DNA of 64,000 nt, taken from assembly GCA_037976565.1 (NCBI GenBank), contig CP137672.1:33682737-33746736 (forward strand). The letters run 5' to 3'. Below the pieces are notes generated by a model. The model did no database searches. It had not been told where the DNA came from and saw only the letters and a list, made by a program, of their open reading frames with translations. The position numbers and the translations under genes were made by a program. This DNA comes from Mesocentrotus franciscanus (taxonomy: Eukaryota > Echinodermata > Echinoidea > Camarodonta > Strongylocentrotidae). This document shows, in pieces, positions 58,886-64,000 of the stretch. Within the stretch, counting starts at the first letter, position 1. Each line of letters opens with the position of its first letter.

Positions 58886-59830
58886 AAGGTGAAAAGGGGA
58901 TAGGTCCCTAATTAGAAAGGAAAAGAGGCACGTATCATTGTTAAAAGGGAAATTATCAGAGGTGAAAAGGGGCACCGAGCAGATTTTAATAGGGGCATTT
59001 ATCAGAGGTGAAAGGGGGCTTTTATGAGAAGGGGGAAGTGGCTCGGATTAAAAAGAGAAAGAGGCACATTTTGAAATAAACGGGGCACTTATCAGAGATG
59101 AAAAAGGGGAATTATGAGAAGGGGAAGGGGCGCTTACAAAAATGAAAACGAGCATCTCTCAGATATGAATAGGGGCAATTATCGGAGGTGAAGGGGGCAG
59201 TGGCACTTATCTGAAGTGAAAAGGAGTAACTTCTCGTACCCGAAAAGGGTCATTTACCAGAGATGAAAAGGGGCACTTAGAAGGGGAAGGGGCTCTCTTT
59301 TTTATAAAAGGTGCGCTTATCCGAGTTAAAAGGGGGAAGGGGTACTTCTTACATGGGGAAAAAGGGCACTTGTCGAAGTAAAAGGGGCACCTCTCAGATT
59401 AGAATAGGGCAATTATCAGAGGTGGATCAGGGCACTTATCAAAAGTGAAAAGGGGCACTTCTCGTCAGCGCCGTAGCCAGAGTTTGATGTTTGGGGGGGG
59501 GCACATGTAATTGATCGACGTCCTGGGAAGGGGTCTAAGAGGAGAGGTGTCTGATCTTGGAAATTTGGGGCACGGCCCCTGTGGCTACGTGCCTGCTTCT
59601 CGTACCTGAAGAGGGGCACTTACTAGAGATTAAAAAGGGCACCTATGAGAATGGAATATGGACACTTATTGCAAAGGACAATTGGAATTTGTTGAAGGAA
59701 AAGGGGCACTTATCAGAGGTGAAAAGGAGAAGGGGCACTTTTACAAAGTATTAGGGGCACTACGGTGTAGTCAAAGTAAAAGGAGCACTTTTCCTATGTT
59801 AAAAGGGGCACTTTGTGGTTACTTGAAAAT
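58885..59830. repeat. GTGCCCCTTTT minisatellite, array 2 (inverted relative to array 1)
   Basis: Units read 'ggggcacttatcagaggtga' and 'cacttctcgtacc' on the plus strand, the reverse complement of array 1. The array is interrupted by a 130-bp hAT-like element at 59466-59595. ORFs across it are repeat artefacts. Confidence 0.85.
59466..59595. mobile_element. 130-bp hAT-like element nested in minisatellite array 2
   Basis: The ends read CAGCGCCGTAGCCAGAG and, reversed, CAGGCACGTAGCCACAG. CTTCTCGT is duplicated exactly at 59458-59465 and 59596-59603. Termini starting CAG with GTAGCC inside and 8-bp duplications are typical of the hAT superfamily. The array motif continues on both sides as if uninterrupted. 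It is far too short to code for transposase. Confidence 0.9.
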
Positions 59831-60003
59831 TGAAGTGCACTGTCCCCCCTCTGTGCTAGAGGGATGATGGAAGGGAAATAAGGGAAGGAGTATGAGGTTT
59901 ATCATAACCTATTACATTGAATGATAGCAATAGGAAATCTTCATCAGTGTGCACACACTCATTTGCTTGCAAAGTCTACGAAGACTGAAGAGTAGTGAAA
60001 AAA

Positions 60004-60163
60004 GATTCTGATTGTATGCATTTGCAGGTATCTACAGTCCCAGCCTACTTGTTGCTGTGTACTGTTCGATGCAATGCTATAGTAACCTCAGTGAATGCAT
60101 CGTTGGATGGTGAGGGCTTACCTATACCCATGTCATCCTGGAAAAAGACTGATACACAAAGAA
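60004..60163 (+). repeat. Duplicated exon-like segment, copy 1
   Basis: This 160-bp segment matches 60987-61146 with only a few substitutions and one net indel. The duplicated unit starts about 22 bp before a possible splice acceptor ('tgcatttgcag') and covers the reading frame that follows. In this copy the frame stays open to 60267 but has shifted relative to copy 2 after the indel. It begins VSTVPAYLLLCTVRCNAIVT. The product is unrecognised. No partner exon lies upstream, where the minisatellite ends. Confidence 0.7.
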
Positions 60164-60619
60164 GATGCCAAAGTCCATTTAACAATGAATGCTTGCAAGA
60201 AATAAATGCAATATTAAAAAAGAAGGGAATTTTCAACATGTACAGAGAAAATAAGAGAGGGCCTTGAAAGATATGTCAAAGATTTGCCAATTTTTGTTTT
60301 GCTGATTATTTACAACTTCATAATTTAAAAAAAAAAGTTTTTTAAACTTCCTTGTTTTTATTTTGATCAGAATAATTTTGCTCGAAATTTCCCAATCTGT
60401 TTCTCTCATTTTTCTACTTCTATGAAAACCAACAACTGGGTTGGACTTTCCAATTATAAGAGTTTCAATTGCCTTGCATCTTGTCTGTTTTCTTCTTTGT
60501 CTTGTTTATCTCTTTGTTTCACCTTGGATATTTGAATTTTACCTCCAACTCGATCCATTTTTGCACTTCGTTTATTTACACAGACTTCTTCTCAAAGAGG
60601 ACCTGTGTCGTACAGAAAA

Positions 60620-60682
60620 ATGAATGCAGACTCACTCACTCAAGGTACCGTCGCGCCCGTTGAGCCCATCGCTACATTCAAG
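60620..60682 (+). CDS. Candidate small two-exon gene, exon 1 (hypothetical)
   Basis: The ATG at 60620 opens 21 codons (MNADSLTQGTVAPVEPIATF plus one Lys) that end exactly at AAG followed by GTAAAT, a fair donor. The segment is richer in G and C than its AT-rich surroundings, as coding exons here tend to be. The phase is 0 and agrees with the exon-like segment at 61012. I do not recognise the protein. It could equally be an internal exon, or chance. Confidence 0.3.
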
Positions 60683-61011
60683 GTAAATTATATCTATTCA
60701 CACCACTTAAAACCAAAAATGAAGAATTCAATTGCCCTGTCAAGAAAGCGAACTTAAAAGAGAGCAGAATTTGAATTCAATGTTTTTTTGTTTGTGTTTG
60801 AAAGTAACTTTTGTCCACCAGTTTTTGTGGTCTCTCATTAACAAACATAATTTTTTGGTGAGATATTATATTTTGAGATCGCTATGTAAAAAAGTTTTAT
60901 CAAGTAATGTGTATTTTTCTTATAACTTTAACTTTTTCAAGACACATCAGAGATGTGTATTCATATTAATTAGGATTGTTGCCATTGGATTCTGATTGTA
61001 TGCATTTGCAG

Positions 61012-61155
61012 GTATCTACAGTCCCAGCCTATCTGATGCTGTGTACTGTTCGATGCAATGCTATAGTAACCTCAGTGAATGCATCGTTGGATGATAAGGC
61101 TAACCCCTACCCATATCATCCTGGAAAAAGACTGAGACACAAAGAAATTCATTGA
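61012..61155 (+). CDS. Candidate small two-exon gene, exon 2 (hypothetical)
   Basis: After acceptor 'atttgcag' the phase-0 frame gives 47 codons and a TGA at 61153-61155. It starts VSTVPAYLMLCTVRCNAIVT and ends in a basic stretch, HPGKRLRHKEIH. Joined to 60620-60682 it would make a 68-residue protein. Sequence retention against copy 1 (60004-60163) is strong in the coding part. The function is unknown, and a transposon-borne repeat is the main alternative. Confidence 0.3.
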   Translation, partial: VSTVPAYLMLCTVRCNAIVTSVNASLDDKANPYPYHPGKRLRHKEIH

Positions 61156-61194
61156 AGATGAATGTAGGAAAACCATATCAGAACAATTACGCCC

Positions 61195-61272
61195 TGGGCA
61201 ATGGCTCCCTGGAAAATTACCCCCAGAAAACTACCCCCCAAGGACAATTCCCCCGGAAAATTACCCCCTGAT
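61195..61272. repeat. Short 'ggaaaattaccccc' tandem repeat
   Basis: Four or five units of about 16-17 bp alternate 'aaaattaccccc', 'aaactacccccc' and 'caattccccc'. Similar units are known to me as a scattered repeat in marine invertebrate genomes. Confidence 0.65.
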
Positions 61273-62060
61273 AAGCGGAGGGCCAAAGTCAAATATCATG
61301 CTTAGTTTTTGAGTTGCCTGCCACTACCGCATAAACTAAGCACACCTTGTTTATTTAAAAGATTTTATCATAATACACAATATTTCAGAGGTGTTTTTTT
61401 TAAAATTTGTTGCGAACAATCCTAAATCGGAGGGGGCGTCCAAAAAAGCGGCCCTTTTGACTAAAAAATAGTATTTTGTAAATTATATTTTAAGGGAACC
61501 TTGAACCACCATGAGTTTGGTATCATATGAAAGAGAATTAAATTATCTAAATTTTGATACCAATTTCAACGAAATTAGGATTAATTAACATTGCAAATTT
61601 AGGTAAAAAACATGATTTTTCGTGATTTTTTTCCAAATATTGAATTTTAGCAATAATCGTTATTTTCCATATATCAAAATCAGAGAAATTATTTTTTTTG
61701 TAACTTTCCAGGAATTTTTCCATATACAAGGATAATATTCTGTGAAAAGGAAAGGTTTATATCTCTTTTCAATAAAAAGTTATAACAACCCAAAGTTATT
61801 GATTCGATTTCCACAAAAACAACATTTTTGCCCACATGTGTATTAACTGCATGCATATACGTGTATTAGTGTATTGATGACCTGTTTGGTGTGTTTACAT
61901 CGAGTTTTAAAGATAACTTTTGAGTAAAACCTCTAATCACCATGGATTTGGTGTCAAAAGATGGATAATTAAAATACCTTCAAGTTGATATCAATTTCAT
62001 TGAGTTATGTAGTGTGAAATGTAAATTTTGAGCCAAAAAGGTGCTTTTTTGTATGATAAT
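61273..62060. other. AT-rich sequence with weak internal similarity
   Basis: No gene is recognised. The stretches 61490-61600 and 61905-62010 share a loose pattern ('aacc..catg..tttggt.tca', then 'gata.caatttca'). This may be an old duplication. Confidence 0.35.
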
Positions 62061-62064
62061 TTTT

Positions 62065-62610
62065 TCCCCCTCTAATTTCGGCCAGTATCTCGGTAAATTA
62101 ACTGGACAAAAGTGATTGGACATTTAGTAGTGCAGAAAGTTCAAGGGATTTGGAGTGCTGACTGCAATTGATAAATACTTCTTCTGTCCTGTGGGATATT
62201 TCAGGAAATGTGGGCATTTGCATTTGCCTCCCCCCAACCCCACCAAGATATTTTTCCCTCTAATTTTGGCCAGTATCTCGGTATATTAACAGGAAAAAAG
62301 TGATTGGACATATTTTAGTAGTGCAGAAATTTCAAGGGATTTGGAGTGCTGACTGCAATTGATAAGTACTTCTTCTGTACTCTGGGATGTTTCAGGAAAT
62401 GTGGGCATTGGCAGTTGCCCCCACCAAGATATTTTTCCCTCTAATTTTGGCCAGTATCTCGGTATATTAACAGGACAAAAGTGATTGGACATATTTTAGT
62501 AGTTCAGAAAGTTCAAAGGATTTGGAGCGCTAACTGCAATTAATAAGTACTTCTTCTGTACTCTGGGATGTTTCAGGAATGTGGGCATTGGCAGTTCCCC
62601 CTCCCCTCCC
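62065..62610. repeat. Three-copy tandem repeat, unit about 185 bp
   Basis: Three copies start at 'ccctctaatttcggccag' or 'ccctctaattttggccag' near 62068, 62257 and 62436. Each continues with 'tatctcggta', 'gtgattggaca' and 'gatttggag', ends in 'gtgggcatt', and then has a C-rich run. The third copy ends in a longer C-rich stretch at 62598-62640. Confidence 0.9.
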
Positions 62611-62940
62611 CTCCCACCCCTCCCACCCCTCCACCCCTTCCAGCCGCTTGTCACGATCTTGCCCATGACCCAGACAAGTTAGTGCATCTATCAACATGAA
62701 TATAATATAATGTCGCCATGTTTGGTTTGATGGTTTATTTTGCCTGACTACTAAGAAAACATGTGTATGCTTGTAAGCAACTAGGGTACCGACATTCGTA
62801 AGTCCTCTCCGAGGACTTTAGGAATAATGCCTTGCCAAAGGGCACTAGCGAGTAGCGAATCCACTTCGCCTGGTGTCGCCTCCTCACTCCTGAACAAGCC
62901 TCCTGGCTAAGATCCTATGTTCTATGTTCTGACAAGATAT

Positions 62941-63516
62941 TAAGGCTGTGACGAGTAGTCGAATACTCGAATACTCGCACTGTTGACAGCTACTCGAGTA
63001 CGATTTCTCGTACTCGAATACTCGGCCGCCATTTTTTTTTTTTTTTTTCCCGATCACCTGGCACTGTCCAGGCCGACGGTCACCCGTGCCAGAAGAGCAC
63101 CGGCAGGGGTAAAAATGTTTTCCAGCTCAATCATACACAGGGTGCCACTGTCAACTCACCACTCAGAAACTGGGACCAAATCTCCGGATTTCTGTTTGGA
63201 CTCGGGAGGAATATATGCCTGTCATCTTTAGTTTTAAAAATAACATTGTTTCAATTATTTGTCAAAAATTCAAAAGCACAAATAGGCGCTTTCAACAGCA
63301 ACTTAAAGTAAAATCGCGTGGGTTTTCAGAGACGAACCTTCGTTCGTAGTATGGTGTTGGCAAAAAAAAAAAACAATGAAAAATAAAAAATTCCAAAAAA
63401 TTCAAAAAAAAATCAAAAAAATTCAAAAAAAAACATGGCGTCCGAGTATTCGAGTATTCGCGGGCAAGGCTGGGAGTGTACTCGAGTACCTCATTACACG
63501 GTTATGCACAGCCCTA
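62941..63516. mobile_element. 576-bp hAT-like element with exact 8-bp target duplication
   Basis: The ends read TAAGGCTGTGACGAGTAGTC and, reversed, TAGGGCTGTGCATAACCGTG. CAAGATAT flanks both sides (62933-62940 and 63517-63524). Subterminal 'cgaatactcg' repeats occur in both arms, a pattern I know from non-autonomous hAT elements. 'gccgccatttt' and its complement also pair near the A/T tracts at about 63024 and 63435. The small ORFs have no transposase features. Confidence 0.9.
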
Positions 63517-63524
63517 CAAGATAT

Positions 63525-64000
63525 TGGCATTATCCTGGCTGTCCAGAACGCCAGCCCAAAAAAGGGAGTCGAGGCATATACGTGGATAGATTCTGTTTAA
63601 TTATCTACCTTACCTAAACTTGCTATGATGCACACCATGCTATAACGTTAAGAGTAATTAGAAGGATACTCAGAGAATGAAGGGGATTCTGAGAACATTG
63701 TTTTTTAAATTTTGTATTAAAAAAATCCAATTGCTCATTTAAATCAGCCAATGACCTAAATAAAATTTTGAAGAAATGGAAAGAAGACCCAGCTTACAGG
63801 CCTATCGTGATAATGGGAACGGTGTGGAGATTTTTTTTTATCCAGACGAATAATGATGCATTTTTCCTTTTGAAAAAAAAATGTTGGATATATCAAAAAT
63901 ACATGTAGGTTAGGGAAAGAGTCCTTTCCCACATCATAAATAGTCTGAGATTTTAATGACCAAGACATGATTATAATGCAAAGAAGTTCTTAATTTTGAA
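63525..64000. other. Right edge of the window: nothing recognised
   Basis: AT-rich sequence without a recognisable gene, repeat or signal. Confidence 0.4.

Overview
This is a eukaryotic, AT-rich, repeat-rich genomic window. It holds one gene I can call with confidence. The split gene structure with consensus splice sites, the many short inverted-repeat DNA transposons, the CR1/jockey-type LINE fragments and the recurring string taggcctat (for example near 28063, 39623, 44738 and 55302, which I associate with echinoderm genomes) suggest a marine deuterostome, most likely a sea urchin or relative. The species is an inference.

The gene is on the minus strand and spans 47392 to 11067. It encodes an alpha-type nicotinic acetylcholine receptor subunit. 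Six coding exons join in frame with GT/AG borders: 47317-47392, 15200-15339, 14092-14136, 13497-13606, 11764-12754 and 11067-11282. They total 1578 nt, or 525 residues plus a stop. Exons of 45 and 110 nt followed by one exon of about 1 kb match the layout of vertebrate neuronal CHRNA/CHRNB genes. Signal peptide, Cys-loop, vicinal cysteines, four membrane segments and all core agonist-binding aromatics are present. Intron 1 is about 32 kb and takes up half the window. The last codons and the stop lie inside a 51-bp minisatellite.

Layout on the plus strand: 1-3300 is non-coding with decayed repeats. 3320-4914 is a 5'-truncated dead LINE. 4915-10770 is non-coding with simple and G-rich repeats. 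10775-11125 is the minisatellite at the gene's 3' end. 11067-15339 holds exons 6 to 2. 15340-47316 is intron 1, with three MITE types (GGGGTGTTTCAC-type at 28259 and 34213, TA-flanked at 34681, TTAA-flanked at 36950, 44384 and 46356) and large AGT/GAA arrays. 47317-47392 is the first coding exon, and 47393-47900 is its likely 5' flank. 50100-64000 is a nest of repeats: TTAA elements, two inverted copies of a GTGCCCCTTTT minisatellite, a second dead LINE set in trinucleotide repeat, a 551-bp foldback with an exact 8-bp target duplication, two hAT-like elements with exact 8-bp duplications, and a three-copy tandem repeat of about 185 bp. A weak candidate two-exon small gene with a duplicated exon lies at 60004-61155.

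I see no CRISPR array, rRNA, convincing tRNA, operon or complete transposase gene. I found no new multi-gene system. The most interesting points are the repeat-derived receptor C-terminus, the precisely bounded non-autonomous transposons and the inverted minisatellite pair.
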